In this document: positions 10,407 to 18,834 of the stretch, piece after piece
Layout of the letters: every line of letters begins with the position of its first letter
Position numbering within the stretch: position 1 is the first letter of the stretch
Assembly: GCF_000716605.1 (NCBI RefSeq)
Contig: NZ_JNXE01000017.1
Coordinates: 1-64,000, forward strand
DNA length: 64,000 bases
Direction: 5' to 3'
From: Streptomyces sp. NRRL F-525
Lineage (GTDB): Bacteria > Actinomycetota > Actinomycetes > Streptomycetales > Streptomycetaceae
Translations under genes and position numbers: made by a program
Notes under the pieces: model-generated
What the model was told of the DNA's origin: nothing
The model's database searches: none
What the model saw: the letters and a program-made list of their open reading frames with translations, nothing else

Positions 10407-11969
10407 TCACCCCGCCAGCACGATAGAGATCACGCGATGTCCCCGCCCGTCGGCAGCCACAACGGGTTCACCCGAAACCCCGTCGACCGTGCACGACGTG
10501 ACCCGACTCCCACCCCCGCTCAGCATCACGTCGAGCGTCATCCCCCGATACGGCAGCCCACGCAGACTCACCGCCCCCCAGTTCGACGGCAGGCACGGGG
10601 ACAGCCGTAGCGAGTCGTCCGTGAACGTCAGGCCGAACAGGCCGTCGTGGATCAGGCGGAGATACGCCGTCGCCGACCACGTCTGGTCGGGCTGGGACAC
10701 GAAGTGGTCGGCGTGCCCGCTCGCGCCGCCCTGCCAGCCACCGTCCACCGCGCCGGTCACGGAGTTGTACAGCTCGTAGAAGCCGCCGCTCGCCGTGATC
10801 AGATCGGCGAGGGTGTCCACCGCGAGGGCGAACGGCTCGGGGCGACCCGCGTCGGCGGCGGCCTGGCCGTACAGCCCGTGGACCATCGGCCAGACCATCA
10901 CGTTGTGCCGTCCGGGATGCCGGTCGTCGAAGCGCGGGAAGTGCGGCCAGACGTTGACGATGCCGTACGGCTGCCAGTGCGTGGAGTCGAGGAGCTGGAC
11001 GGCGCGTTCGGGGTCGGCGACGCCGAGGAGGATCGCGAGGGCCAGGCCAGCGCCCTCCTGCGAGGTGTCGACGTGCCCGGCGCCGGATCCCTCGCCGTGC
11101 ACCAGATAGGCGTAGGTGCCGGCGTCCGCGCGCCACAGGTGCTTGTCGATCGCCGTGCGCAGGCGCTCCGCGTCCGAGCGGAACGAGGCGGCCTGTACGG
11201 GGTGGCCGAGGGCCTCGGACATGGCGGCGAGGGCGAGGTGGGCGCCGTAGTAGAGGGAGTTGGTCGACAGGCACATCAGCTTGTCGGCGTGCGGGTGGTC
11301 GAGGACGAAGGAGGAGTGGACGGACGTCGAGGCGGGCGGGCTGGGGTAGCCGGAGATGCCGTCGTTCATGAAGCCGGGGCCTTCGAAGAGGCCGAAGGAG
11401 GAGTTGTAGTGCTGGGCGCGGCGGGCCGCGAGGGTGTGCGTGGACGTGTCGTGGGCCCGGGTGAGGAAGTCCCGGTCGCCGGTGACCAGGTAGTGGTGGT
11501 GCGCGGCCAGGACCCACACGATCTGGTCCCACCACTGGTTGTCCTGCTGGACCACGAGGCCGTCCCGCGCGTGGTCGACCACGGACCACAGGGTGTTGCG
11601 GCCGACGTCGGGCGCCAGCAGGCTCACCCCGCTCCACGCGTTGACGGCCGCGTCCCGGGTCCAGCGCTGCGGCGCGGGATAGCCGCCGCCCGCCCGGACG
11701 ACGGTGCCGGGCGGGTAGCTGAGCAGGCCGGCCTTGTCGTACACCACGCGGTCGGCGCCGATCGTGTTGGCGCCGGACACGGATCTGAGCGCGGAGGCGT
11801 AGACGGTGCCGAGGCGGCGCTGGACGGCCTGGTCGTCGAAGGCGAGGGTGGGCATGGTGTATCCGTTCCCGGGAGCCGGGCCCTGCGCACCCGCCGGGAC
11901 CGCCGTCGCCCCGGCGATGCCGAGTGCGATCAGGAGAGCCCGCCGTGAGATCCCGCGTTCAGCTGCCAC
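10407..11969 (-). CDS. Tat-secreted MGH1/GH63-like glycoside hydrolase
   Basis: 520 residues, GTG 11969 with AGAGGA upstream. The N-terminus carries a twin-arginine signal (ISRRALLIALGIAGATAVPAGA), predicting export of a folded enzyme. The mature part is an (alpha/alpha)6-barrel type of hydrolase. Recognisable stretches are WTRDAAVNAWSGVSLL, QDNQWWDQIVWVLAAHHHYLVTGD, FEGPGFMNDGISGYP, VDTSQEGAGLALAILLG and HFVSQPDQTWSATAYLRL, similar to the mannosylglycerate-hydrolase/trehalase-like superfamily. The short C-terminal beta domain (LPYRGMTLDVMLSGGG) fits GH78/GH63-type tails. Substrate is unknown, possibly a secreted oligosaccharide or glycoside. Confidence 0.75.
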   Translation of the reverse strand: MAAERGISRRALLIALGIAGATAVPAGAQGPAPGNGYTMPTLAFDDQAVQRRLGTVYASALRSVSGANTIGADRVVYDKAGLLSYPPGTVVRAGGGYPAPQRWTRDAAVNAWSGVSLLAPDVGRNTLWSVVDHARDGLVVQQDNQWWDQIVWVLAAHHHYLVTGDRDFLTRAHDTSTHTLAARRAQHYNSSFGLFEGPGFMNDGISGYPSPPASTSVHSSFVLDHPHADKLMCLSTNSLYYGAHLALAAMSEALGHPVQAASFRSDAERLRTAIDKHLWRADAGTYAYLVHGEGSGAGHVDTSQEGAGLALAILLGVADPERAVQLLDSTHWQPYGIVNVWPHFPRFDDRHPGRHNVMVWPMVHGLYGQAAADAGRPEPFALAVDTLADLITASGGFYELYNSVTGAVDGGWQGGASGHADHFVSQPDQTWSATAYLRLIHDGLFGLTFTDDSLRLSPCLPSNWGAVSLRGLPYRGMTLDVMLSGGGSRVTSCTVDGVSGEPVVAADGRGHRVISIVLAG

Positions 11970-12046
11970 GTTCCGTCCTCTCGGGCTCCCGGGGTCGAGG
12001 TGACTCCGGGAACCCTGAGAACGATGGTCCCCCCTGAAGGGTTGAG

Positions 12047-12823
12047 TCAGGCGTTGGGGTCGAACGTGATTCCGGAGGGCTCGGCCGATGTGAGGTGGGC
12101 CGCGAAGTTCGCGTCCTTGAGCCCGAAGTTGGCGCTGCCGAAGTCGTAGGCGCTCAACTTGTCGCGCAGGCCCGCCGGGTAGCCGTTCCAGCCGACGAGC
12201 GGCGGGTACTGCCAGGTGTGCTTGTCGTTCTCCGGCGGCTCGTCGTTCGCGTTCGCGAGCCGGAAGTCGTGCGTGCCGATGCCGTCCTTGTGGTAGACGA
12301 TCTTGGCGTGCGTGCCGTCGAAGCGGACGTCGGAGGCCGCGTGCACGGTGAACGAACCGTGGTTGGACGTCGACACGTACTGGATCGTGCCGTTCTGGAC
12401 CCACACCACGACGTGTTCCCAGTCGTTGCGGTGCCCGCCGATGCTGGAGTTGGCGACGGCCTGGTCCTTCTCGAAGTACAGGCCGTACATGTACGCGCAC
12501 CAGCCGTTGTTGCACTTGTAGCGCGAGTAGCTGTTGGTGTTGTCGAGGTCCGAGGCGTCGTGGCACTCGCCGCTGAGCGAACCCGTCGGGTTCAGGCCGC
12601 CGTTGATCGTCCCGTCCGGGCCGATCGCGGGCGTCGGGTAGCAGCCGTCCGTGTCGTAGTCGAAGGCGGGCAGATACGTCTGCTCGGCGGCTTCGGCGTT
12701 CGCGGGCAGCGCGGTGGGCGGGGCGGCGAAGGCGGCGCTGGGGAAGGCGATGACCAGGGCGGCGGCACCGCCGAGACCGGCGAACCACCTGGTGCGGCGG
12801 GTTCGGGACTTCTGGGACGACAC
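12047..12823 (-). CDS. NPP1 family (Nep1-like, NLP) secreted protein
   Basis: 258 residues, GTG 12823 preceded by GAGAGGAGGAC. An N-terminal export signal (TRRTRWFAGLGGAAALVIAFPSAAFA) ends near residue 34. The mature protein carries the NLP hallmark GHRNDWE (130-136; classical GHRHDWE), with Cys87/Cys104-region disulfide candidates. NLPs bind plant sphingolipids and are cytolytic on dicots; bacterial members are thought to aid plant or biomass interactions. The second His of the heptapeptide is Asn here, so cytolytic activity is uncertain. Monocistronic, with a 15-bp palindrome upstream. Confidence 0.85.
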   Translation of the reverse strand: MSSQKSRTRRTRWFAGLGGAAALVIAFPSAAFAAPPTALPANAEAAEQTYLPAFDYDTDGCYPTPAIGPDGTINGGLNPTGSLSGECHDASDLDNTNSYSRYKCNNGWCAYMYGLYFEKDQAVANSSIGGHRNDWEHVVVWVQNGTIQYVSTSNHGSFTVHAASDVRFDGTHAKIVYHKDGIGTHDFRLANANDEPPENDKHTWQYPPLVGWNGYPAGLRDKLSAYDFGSANFGLKDANFAAHLTSAEPSGITFDPNA

Positions 12824-12912
12824 TGCGTCCTCCTCTCGGGCGCAGCCCGACGGCTGTGGCGGGGGGGAAAGGGCTTTCATGATCCCGACTTTCCATGTAC
12901 GCGCCAAGGGGT

Positions 12913-12927
12913 CGGAGTGTCACTCCG
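12913..12927. promoter_or_regulatory. 15-bp palindrome upstream of the NPP1 gene
   Basis: CGGAGTG-T-CACTCCG is a perfect inverted repeat 90 bases before the NPP1 start, in the 141-base gap behind the DNA ligase stop. It could be an operator for the NLP gene or a short terminator for the ligase gene; the one-base centre favours an operator. Confidence 0.35.
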
Positions 12928-12964
12928 GTAACGGCCCGCCCAATACTTGATCTACGCAACTTCC

Positions 12965-14017
12965 TCAACTGTCCGGAATATCCTCGGACATGGCGTCTGG
13001 TACGTCCGCCGCCGACTCCTCCGGCGCGAGGTCCGGGCGCAGCCGCAGCCAGGACGGCTGGCGCAGCATCCCGGCCCGGGTGCGGGTGCTGTACCGGACC
13101 TCGCCGACGAGCCGAGGCACCACCCAGCGGGCGTTGGCCACCGGCGGTACGGGGTCGAAGGGGGATGTGTCGGTCCCGGCCGCCTGCAGGAGTACGGCGA
13201 GTTCGGCGCGCTCGGTCTCGCTCCAGCCGGTGCCGACATTGCCGACGTACCGCAGCCGGCCGTTCGCGCGCTGCCCCACCAGCACCGCGCCGGGCAGACC
13301 CGTCAGGCGCCCCTTGCCGGGCACCCAGCCGCCGACGAGTACGTCCTCGCTGCGCAGGTTGCGGATCTTGATCCAGGTGCGGGAACGGACCCCGGGTTCG
13401 TACACCGAGTTCAGCCGCTTGCAGACGAGGCCTTCCAGCCCGTGGTCGCGGGTCGCTTGCAGCGCCTCGGCGCCATGTCCGGTGAGGGCGGCGGGAGTTG
13501 ACCAGTACGGGCCGTTGAGGTCGAGCTGTTCGAGGGTGGTGCGGCGGTGGACGTAGGGGAGGGCGAGGAGTGGCTGTCCGAGGTGGGGGATGTCGAACAG
13601 CACGAGGTGGACGGGTGTTTCGGCGGCTCGGCGCGCCGCCTGCGCGGGGGATCCGGCCAGGCCCATCCGGCCCTGCAGCAACTGGAAGTCGGCGCGGCCC
13701 TGTTCGTCCAGGGCCAGGATCTCGCCGTCGAGGATCGCCGGGGTGCTGCCCAACTCCCGGGCGAGGGGGAGCAGTTCGGGGTAGGCGGCGGTGATGTCCT
13801 CGCCGGAGCGGGCGCGTAGGAGGACGCTGCCGTCGCCGGGGAGGTGGACGAGGACGCGCTGGCCGTCCTGTTTGGTCTCGTAGGCCCAGTGGGGGTCCTG
13901 GGTGGTGGGTGGGAGGGTGCCGGGGGTGGCGAGCATGGGGGAGATGTGAGGGAGCACTGGTGGTGGAGGAGACGGTGGGGTCACGGCAGAGGTGTCGACG
14001 GGAGTGGGGGGTGGCAC
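12965..14017 (-). CDS. Stand-alone ATP-dependent DNA ligase (LigD ligase-domain type)
   Basis: 350 residues. Adenylation motif I is YETKQDGQR with the AMP-accepting Lys49. Motif III (LFDIPHLG), motif IV (GLEGLVCKR) and motif V (WIKIRN) follow, and then an OB domain (VLVGGWVPGKGRL...YVGNVGTGW...RWVVPRLVGEVRY). This is the ligase module of the LigD/LigC group without polymerase or nuclease domains and without Ku nearby. The Pro-rich N-terminal 25 residues look unstructured. It probably works in end joining or nick repair as an accessory to the NAD-dependent ligase. The ATG at 14017 is the only good start. Confidence 0.88.
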   Translation of the reverse strand: MPPPTPVDTSAVTPPSPPPPVLPHISPMLATPGTLPPTTQDPHWAYETKQDGQRVLVHLPGDGSVLLRARSGEDITAAYPELLPLARELGSTPAILDGEILALDEQGRADFQLLQGRMGLAGSPAQAARRAAETPVHLVLFDIPHLGQPLLALPYVHRRTTLEQLDLNGPYWSTPAALTGHGAEALQATRDHGLEGLVCKRLNSVYEPGVRSRTWIKIRNLRSEDVLVGGWVPGKGRLTGLPGAVLVGQRANGRLRYVGNVGTGWSETERAELAVLLQAAGTDTSPFDPVPPVANARWVVPRLVGEVRYSTRTRAGMLRQPSWLRLRPDLAPEESAADVPDAMSEDIPDS

Positions 14018-14088
14018 GCGTGTTTTGCGGTGGGTTCGCCTGAACGGGGTGGTTCGTGAGGCTGGTGGACGAGTCTGCGGGGACCGCG

Positions 14089-14778
14089 TCAGAACTCCGG
14101 CACCGGTGGAGGCGGTGCCTGCACCAGCCCCGACTGGTAGGCCATCACGACGAGTTGGGCGCGGTCGCGGGCGTCGAGCTTGGCCATGGCGCGGTGCACA
14201 TGCGTGCGTACCGTCAGCGGACTGACGTACAGCTTCTCGGCGATCTCGTCGTTGGAGTGGCCTTCGGCGGCCATGGCCATGATCTCGCGCTCGCGGGCGG
14301 TGAGGGCGTCGAGTTGGCCGGGTACGGCCAGCCGGGCGCCCTGTGCGGGAGTGGCCAGGAAGCGGGCGATCAGGGTGCGGGTGGCGAGCGGGGAGAGGAG
14401 CGACTCGCCGGACGCGACCGTGCGGATGCCCGACAGCAGGGCGTCGGCGGTGACGTCCTTGCCGAGGAAACCGCTGGCGCCCGCCCGGAGGGCCTGTGCC
14501 ACGTACTCGTCGACCTCGAAGGTGGTGAGGATGAGGACGCGGGTGTCGGACAGCGCCGGGTCGGCGCAGATCGCGGTCGTGGCGGTCAGACCGTCGGTGC
14601 CGGGCATGCGGATGTCCATCAGGACGAGGTCGGGGCGGTGTTCACCGGCCAGCAGGATCGCCTCGGCGCCGTCGGCCGCCTCGGCGACCACCTCCATGTC
14701 CTCGCAGGTGTCGATCAGGATCCGGAAGGTGGCCCGCAGAAGGGCCTGGTCGTCGGCGAGCAGCACGCGGATGGTCAT
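14089..14778 (-). CDS. NarL/LuxR-type response regulator
   Basis: 229 residues. The receiver domain (MTIRVLLADDQALLR, phospho-acceptor Asp in LVLMDIRMPGTDG) and a C-terminal LuxR helix-turn-helix (LTAREREIMAMAAEGHSNDEIAEKLYVSPLTVRTHV) are complete. It overlaps the histidine kinase gene by 4 bases, so the pair is cognate. The Pro-rich end (APPPPVPEF) is typical for this subgroup. Target genes are unknown. Confidence 0.92.
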   Translation of the reverse strand: MTIRVLLADDQALLRATFRILIDTCEDMEVVAEAADGAEAILLAGEHRPDLVLMDIRMPGTDGLTATTAICADPALSDTRVLILTTFEVDEYVAQALRAGASGFLGKDVTADALLSGIRTVASGESLLSPLATRTLIARFLATPAQGARLAVPGQLDALTAREREIMAMAAEGHSNDEIAEKLYVSPLTVRTHVHRAMAKLDARDRAQLVVMAYQSGLVQAPPPPVPEF

Positions 14779-16199
14779 GGGGTTCTCTCTGCTGATTCCG
14801 GGACGCTGGGATACAGCGGCAGTTCGGTGGTGACTTCGAAACCACCCTCGACCCGGTGCCCGGCCTGGAGGACACCGCCGACGGACCGGGCACGCTCGCG
14901 CATGCCGATGAGTCCGAAGCCGTGGGCGGCGATCTCGGCAGGGTGCTCGGCCTGGAGGGTGTTGTCGACGGACCGGACGCGCCCGCGTATCCCGTTGAGT
15001 CCGAAGCCGTGGGCGGGAGCCGGCGCCGTGGCCGTCACCGCGTTCGCCCCGTCGCCGCTCCCACCCCGGCGCCCCGCCCGGAGGCCGCCGCCGACCAACC
15101 GCACGCGCTCGCGCATCCCGGTCAGCCCGAACCCCTGGCCCGGTGCCGGCCCGGCAGTACCCCCCGCGCCCACCCCGTCATCAGTCACCGTGACGGTCAA
15201 CCGGTCGTAGGAGTACCGCAACCGGACCCGTGCCGACCGGCTCGTGGTGTGCTTGCTGACGTTGGTGAGGGCCTCCTGCACGATCCGGTAGGCCGTCAGG
15301 TCCACCCCGGGGGACAGCGGGCGCGGTTCGCCCTCCGTCGTCACGGTCACCGTGAGCCCCGCGGACCCGAACGCCCCGGTCAGTTCGGCGAGTTGGGTCA
15401 GGCCCGGGCTCGGGGTCAGAGGGGCGCCGGGGTCGTCGGGCTGGCGTAGCAGACCCACCGTGCCCTTCATCTCGCGCAGCGCGGAGGACGTCGTACCGGC
15501 GAGTTCCGTCAGGATCTTCCGCACGTGCTCGGGGTGCGTGCCGGCCAAGTGCGCCGCGGTACCGGCCTGCGCGTGGGCCAGCGCCAGATGGTGGGCGACG
15601 ACATCGTGCAACTCCCTTGCTATACGCATCCGTTCCTCCGCCACCCGGTGCCGCGCCTCCTCCTCCCGGCTGCGCTCCGCGTACTCGGCCCGCGCCTGCA
15701 CCGCCTCCAGGTACGCCTCCCGCAGCCGGACCGCGTTCCCGGCGACGACCGGCAACAGCAGCCACGCGGCCGGGCCGACGGTCCTGAACGGCCAGGGGTG
15801 GTGGACCGGGTCGACCACCGTGGCCGTGGTCACCACCAGCGTGGCCGAGGCGAGGAAGCAACGGCGGGCCGTGGTGCGGCCGGTGAGAACGGCCAGCCGG
15901 TACAGCGCCAGCATCAGCGGGCCCAGGATCAGCGGGGTGAGCAGGTGGCCCAGCGCACTCGCCCCGGCAGCCGCCGACGCCGTGACCGCGACGACGGTAC
16001 GAGGACGGCCGCGCTGCCAGAGCAGGGCCGCGCACGAGACCGCGGCGAGCGTGATCGTGGGGCCCACCGCGTCCGGCCGGGGACCGCCGGGGGCGCCCAG
16101 CTCGCTGCCGAAGAGGAACATGGCGAACAGCAGCACGGCCGACATGGTGTCGACGGTGCGGACGTGCTCGTCCGCGTAACGCTGCAGGCTGTCGTTCAT
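14775..16199 (-). CDS. DesK/NarX-type sensor histidine kinase with triplicated G-box segment
   Basis: 474 residues, ATG 16199. The N-terminal half has about five membrane segments (residues 20-155). A coiled region and HisKA_3 domain with phospho-acceptor His198 (RIARELHDVVAHH) follow, then the ATPase N-box (AYRIVQEALTNVSKH) and G1 box (VTDDGVGAGG). Unusually, the G2/ATP-lid segment GFGLxGMRERxRxVGG occurs three times, at residues 356, 398 and 427; a normal kinase has one. The middle copy is degenerate (GFGLNGIRGRVRSVDN). It is coupled to the regulator at 14089. Confidence 0.9.
   Translation of the reverse strand: MNDSLQRYADEHVRTVDTMSAVLLFAMFLFGSELGAPGGPRPDAVGPTITLAAVSCAALLWQRGRPRTVVAVTASAAAGASALGHLLTPLILGPLMLALYRLAVLTGRTTARRCFLASATLVVTTATVVDPVHHPWPFRTVGPAAWLLLPVVAGNAVRLREAYLEAVQARAEYAERSREEEARHRVAEERMRIARELHDVVAHHLALAHAQAGTAAHLAGTHPEHVRKILTELAGTTSSALREMKGTVGLLRQPDDPGAPLTPSPGLTQLAELTGAFGSAGLTVTVTTEGEPRPLSPGVDLTAYRIVQEALTNVSKHTTSRSARVRLRYSYDRLTVTVTDDGVGAGGTAGPAPGQGFGLTGMRERVRLVGGGLRAGRRGGSGDGANAVTATAPAPAHGFGLNGIRGRVRSVDNTLQAEHPAEIAAHGFGLIGMRERARSVGGVLQAGHRVEGGFEVTTELPLYPSVPESAERTP
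14859..15134. repeat. Three imperfect in-frame repeats in the kinase gene
   Basis: The coding strand holds three copies of a roughly 60-base unit at the 3' end of the kinase gene. On the plus strand, copies two and three share AGTCCGAAGCCGTGGGCGG at about 14911 and 14998. The copy nearest 15134 is more diverged. The repeats code for GFGL.GMRER.R.VGG segments. Internal duplication followed by drift is the simplest explanation. Confidence 0.75.
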
Positions 16200-16430
16200 G
16201 GGTGTCTCCGGTGGGGCTCCTGGGGCGAGGGGCAGGAGGGCGGTCACGGGGCGGAGTGCCTGGTCCGCATCCGCTGCCCGGGGACCGGCCCACACTCCCA
16301 GCCGGACCCCCGTCCCGTCGTCGTACGGCTGCCGACAATCACCGCTCCTCACACCGCAGTCCGCCGGTACTGAGAACGCCGTACGCGCCGCCGCCCGTGT
16401 CATCCGCGAGCACGACCGGCGGCGCGCGCG

Positions 16431-17075
16431 TCACACGTTCTGCAGATACGCCAGCACCGCCAGCACCCGGCGGTGCCCGCTGTCGCTCGGCGGCAGGCTC
16501 AGCTTGAGGAACACGTTGCCGATGTGCTTGCTGACCGCGCGTTCCGTGACGACCAGGGTCTTCGCGATCGTCGTGTTGTCGTGGCCCTCCGCCATCAGCT
16601 TGAGCACCTCGCGCTCGCGCGGGGTGAGTGAGTCCAGCGGGGAATTGCGGCGCCGGGTGAGCAGCTCGGTCACCACCTCGGGGTCCAGCGCCGTACCCCC
16701 TGCTGCCACCCGGTCCAGCGCGTCGAGGAACTCGTCCACGCGGCCGATCCGGTCCTTGAGCAGGTAGCCGATTCCGCTCGCACCGATGCCCAACAGCTCG
16801 GCGGCGTACGACTCCTCGACGTACTGCGACAGCACCAGCACCGGCAGCCCCGGGATCTTCTCCCGGGCCTCCAGCGCGGCCCGCAGCCCCTCGTCACGGA
16901 AGCCCGGCGGCATCCGCACATCGAGCACGGCCACGTCCGGCCGGTGTTCGAGCAGTGCGGGCAGCACCTCGGGCCCGCTCCCGGCGACGGCCACGACCTC
17001 GTGCCCCGCCGAGGTCAGCAACAGGACCAGGCCCTCCCTGAGCAGGGCGTTGTCCTCGGCGATCACGACCCTCAC
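16431..17075 (-). CDS. NarL/LuxR-type response regulator
   Basis: 214 residues. Receiver: MRVVIAEDNALLREGL, with the phospho-acceptor Asp in VAVLDVRMPPGFRDEG. Output: LuxR helix-turn-helix DSLTPREREVLKLMAEGHDNTTIAKTLVVTERAVSKHIGNVF. The extended DVRMPP..RDEG loop and SGHRRVLAVLAYL end mark the common Streptomyces subgroup paired with DesK-like kinases. It lies 22 bases downstream of the kinase gene at 17098 on the same strand and is its likely partner. Confidence 0.92.
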   Translation of the reverse strand: MRVVIAEDNALLREGLVLLLTSAGHEVVAVAGSGPEVLPALLEHRPDVAVLDVRMPPGFRDEGLRAALEAREKIPGLPVLVLSQYVEESYAAELLGIGASGIGYLLKDRIGRVDEFLDALDRVAAGGTALDPEVVTELLTRRRNSPLDSLTPREREVLKLMAEGHDNTTIAKTLVVTERAVSKHIGNVFLKLSLPPSDSGHRRVLAVLAYLQNV

Positions 17076-17097
17076 GACAGCTCCGCCTCAACTACGC

Positions 17098-18258
17098 TCA
17101 CCAGACGCACGGCAGCTCCACTTCGATCACGGTAGGTCCCCCCACGGGGCTGGTCACGGTCACGCTGCCGTCGAGCGCGGCGACCCGGCGCTGCATACCC
17201 AGCAGCCCCGAACCCCCTGCCTCGTCGGCTCCACCCCGGCCCTCGTCGCGCACCCGGACGAGCAGTCCGGTGCGGGCGCGGGCGAGACGGACGTCGGCGC
17301 GGTCGGCGCCGCTGTACTTGGCCGCGTTGGTCAGCGACTCGGCGATCACGAAGTACGCGGCCGCCTCCACCGCCGCCGGGGCCCGCGGCCCGTCGTGTCC
17401 GTCGGTCAGCCCGTCCACGGTCACGGTGACGGTGAGCGCGCTGCTGGCGGCGAGCGCGCGCACCGCGCCGACCAGGCCGCGGTCGGTGAGGATCGGCGGA
17501 TGGATCGCGCGCACCACGTGCCGCAGATCCGTCAGCGCCTCCTCGGCCAGCGTCTGCGCGTCGTCGAGCATCTTGCGCGCCGCCGCCGGGTCCTGGTCGT
17601 AGGCCCGCTTGGCGAGCCCGATCCGCATGGAGAGCGAGACCAGCCTCGCCTGGGTGCCGTCGTGCAGATCGCGTTCGATCCGCCGCAGCTCGGCGCCGTG
17701 CGCGGCGATCGCGCCCGCCCGGGTCTGCACCAACTCCTCGACCCGTACGGCCAGTTGGGCCTTGGGTGAGGGCTTCAGCAGGACGGTGGACCAGTGCGCG
17801 TCGAGATCCGCGAGCCGGCTGATCAGCGGCAGGACGACGGCCTTGCGGCGCAACAGCCCGCACCACACTCCGTCGACGACCAGACCCAGCGGCCACAGCG
17901 GCAGCATCAGCACGGGCAGCGTGCCGTAGGCGTAGTAGGCGACCATCCAGCGGAAGTCGGTCAGCGTGCTCGGGTCGCGGACCGCCGTGCGCACCCGCTC
18001 CCGCACGGTGCCGGTGAGCGGCTGGTACGCCTCGGGGATCTTCCGGCCCGTCCACCTGCCCGCCTGATGCCGCTTGGCCCCCGCGATCCGCCGTATCAGC
18101 AGCACTGTCTCCGGGAGCATGAACGCGCCGACCACCGCGGCCGTGGCGATCGCGGTGATCAGGAGCACGGTGACGAATATGTACGACCCGAAGGCCATCG
18201 CGGCGGAGAGGACCAGCTGGAGGGTGGCTCGGGCGGCCTGCCGCACGGTAGCGCGCAT
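17098..18258 (-). CDS. Sensor histidine kinase (HisKA_3 type)
   Basis: 386 residues, ATG 18258. Hydrophobic segments near residues 12-50 and 105-135 anchor it in the membrane and form a putative sensor region. The dimerisation/phospho-acceptor motif is RRIERDLHDGTQARLVSLSM. N-box: YFVIAESLTNAAKYSGA; G1: VRDEGRGGADEAGG; G2: GSGLLGMQRRVAALDG. The C-terminus (GGPTVIEVELPCVW) is normal. It forms a two-gene system with the regulator at 16431. The signal sensed cannot be inferred. Confidence 0.9.
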   Translation of the reverse strand: MRATVRQAARATLQLVLSAAMAFGSYIFVTVLLITAIATAAVVGAFMLPETVLLIRRIAGAKRHQAGRWTGRKIPEAYQPLTGTVRERVRTAVRDPSTLTDFRWMVAYYAYGTLPVLMLPLWPLGLVVDGVWCGLLRRKAVVLPLISRLADLDAHWSTVLLKPSPKAQLAVRVEELVQTRAGAIAAHGAELRRIERDLHDGTQARLVSLSMRIGLAKRAYDQDPAAARKMLDDAQTLAEEALTDLRHVVRAIHPPILTDRGLVGAVRALAASSALTVTVTVDGLTDGHDGPRAPAAVEAAAYFVIAESLTNAAKYSGADRADVRLARARTGLLVRVRDEGRGGADEAGGSGLLGMQRRVAALDGSVTVTSPVGGPTVIEVELPCVW

Positions 18259-18436
18259 GGAGATCAGGTTAGGCGCATCGGCCCGGGCACGCGGGAGCCG
18301 ACGACCCGGCACGGGTGTAGCCCGCTCCACCGCGGGTCCGGGAGATCGCTCCCTCGTGGCGTCGGGCGAACGACGGAATCGTAGAGGCAACACGTCAGCC
18401 AAGATCCAAGTCTTCTCGATCCGGAGGAAACCACCC

Positions 18437-18619
18437 ATGACGCCGCTGCTCGCGTCGAGACCCGTGCTGTGGTTCCTGTTCCTGTTCAACCTGCTCGTCG
18501 CCACGGCCGCGCCCTTCGTCACCCACGGCGCGCAGGCCGTGCTGACCGCCGTGGGCATGGGCGCCGTCGCGCTGGGCGCGGGCGTCAGCCTGTACCGGAC
18601 CCGCAGGCGAGTGACCTGA
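18437..18619 (+). CDS. Small integral membrane protein (60 aa)
   Basis: A short gene with an excellent ribosome site (GGAGGAAA, 8 bases before ATG 18437). The 60-residue product has two hydrophobic stretches (VLWFLFLFNLLVATAAPFV and AVLTAVGMGAVALGAGVSL) and a positively charged end (YRTRRRVT), predicting a two-pass inner-membrane protein. It is divergent from the kinase at 17098 with 178 bases between them, so it could be a target or accessory of that system (inference). No family recognised. Confidence 0.7.
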   Translation: MTPLLASRPVLWFLFLFNLLVATAAPFVTHGAQAVLTAVGMGAVALGAGVSLYRTRRRVT

Positions 18620-18834
18620 CGGTCGCCCGAACAGGTCGGCGGCACAGGGGAGTTGATCCTCATCGAGGCGGAGCGGCGGTTCGCCGGGCTCAGTGTCCAC
18701 GCTGTCTCCAACTGCCGCAGGAGCACCGGCCTCGATTAGATCCCGTTCAAACACGACGGTCCCGTCTACGGCTTCCACGAACTGCCCGCCGAATGGCGGC
18801 CGTTGGGCCCCCGTGACCTGTCCCGGTGCGCCCG
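18620..18834. other. Possible gene remnant in a convergent gap
   Basis: On the plus strand at about 18651-18806 one frame reads LILIEAERRFAGLSVHAVSN, continues to an in-frame TAG at 18737, then goes on as IPFKHDGPVYGFHELPAEWR. The composition looks coding, but there is no start, the TAG interrupts it and I cannot name the family. It may be a decayed gene fragment; otherwise the gap between the small membrane protein and the SDR holds nothing I can assign. Confidence 0.25.

Noticed and set aside
10407..12968. Glycoside hydrolase extended upstream to 853 codons
   Set aside because: The extension runs through the NPP1 gene in a shadow frame; the GTG at 11969 has a ribosome site and is followed at once by a twin-arginine signal.
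14859..15134. CRISPR-like array
   Set aside because: The repeats are in-frame, imperfect, only three in number and code for a kinase motif; there are no uniform spacers or cas genes.
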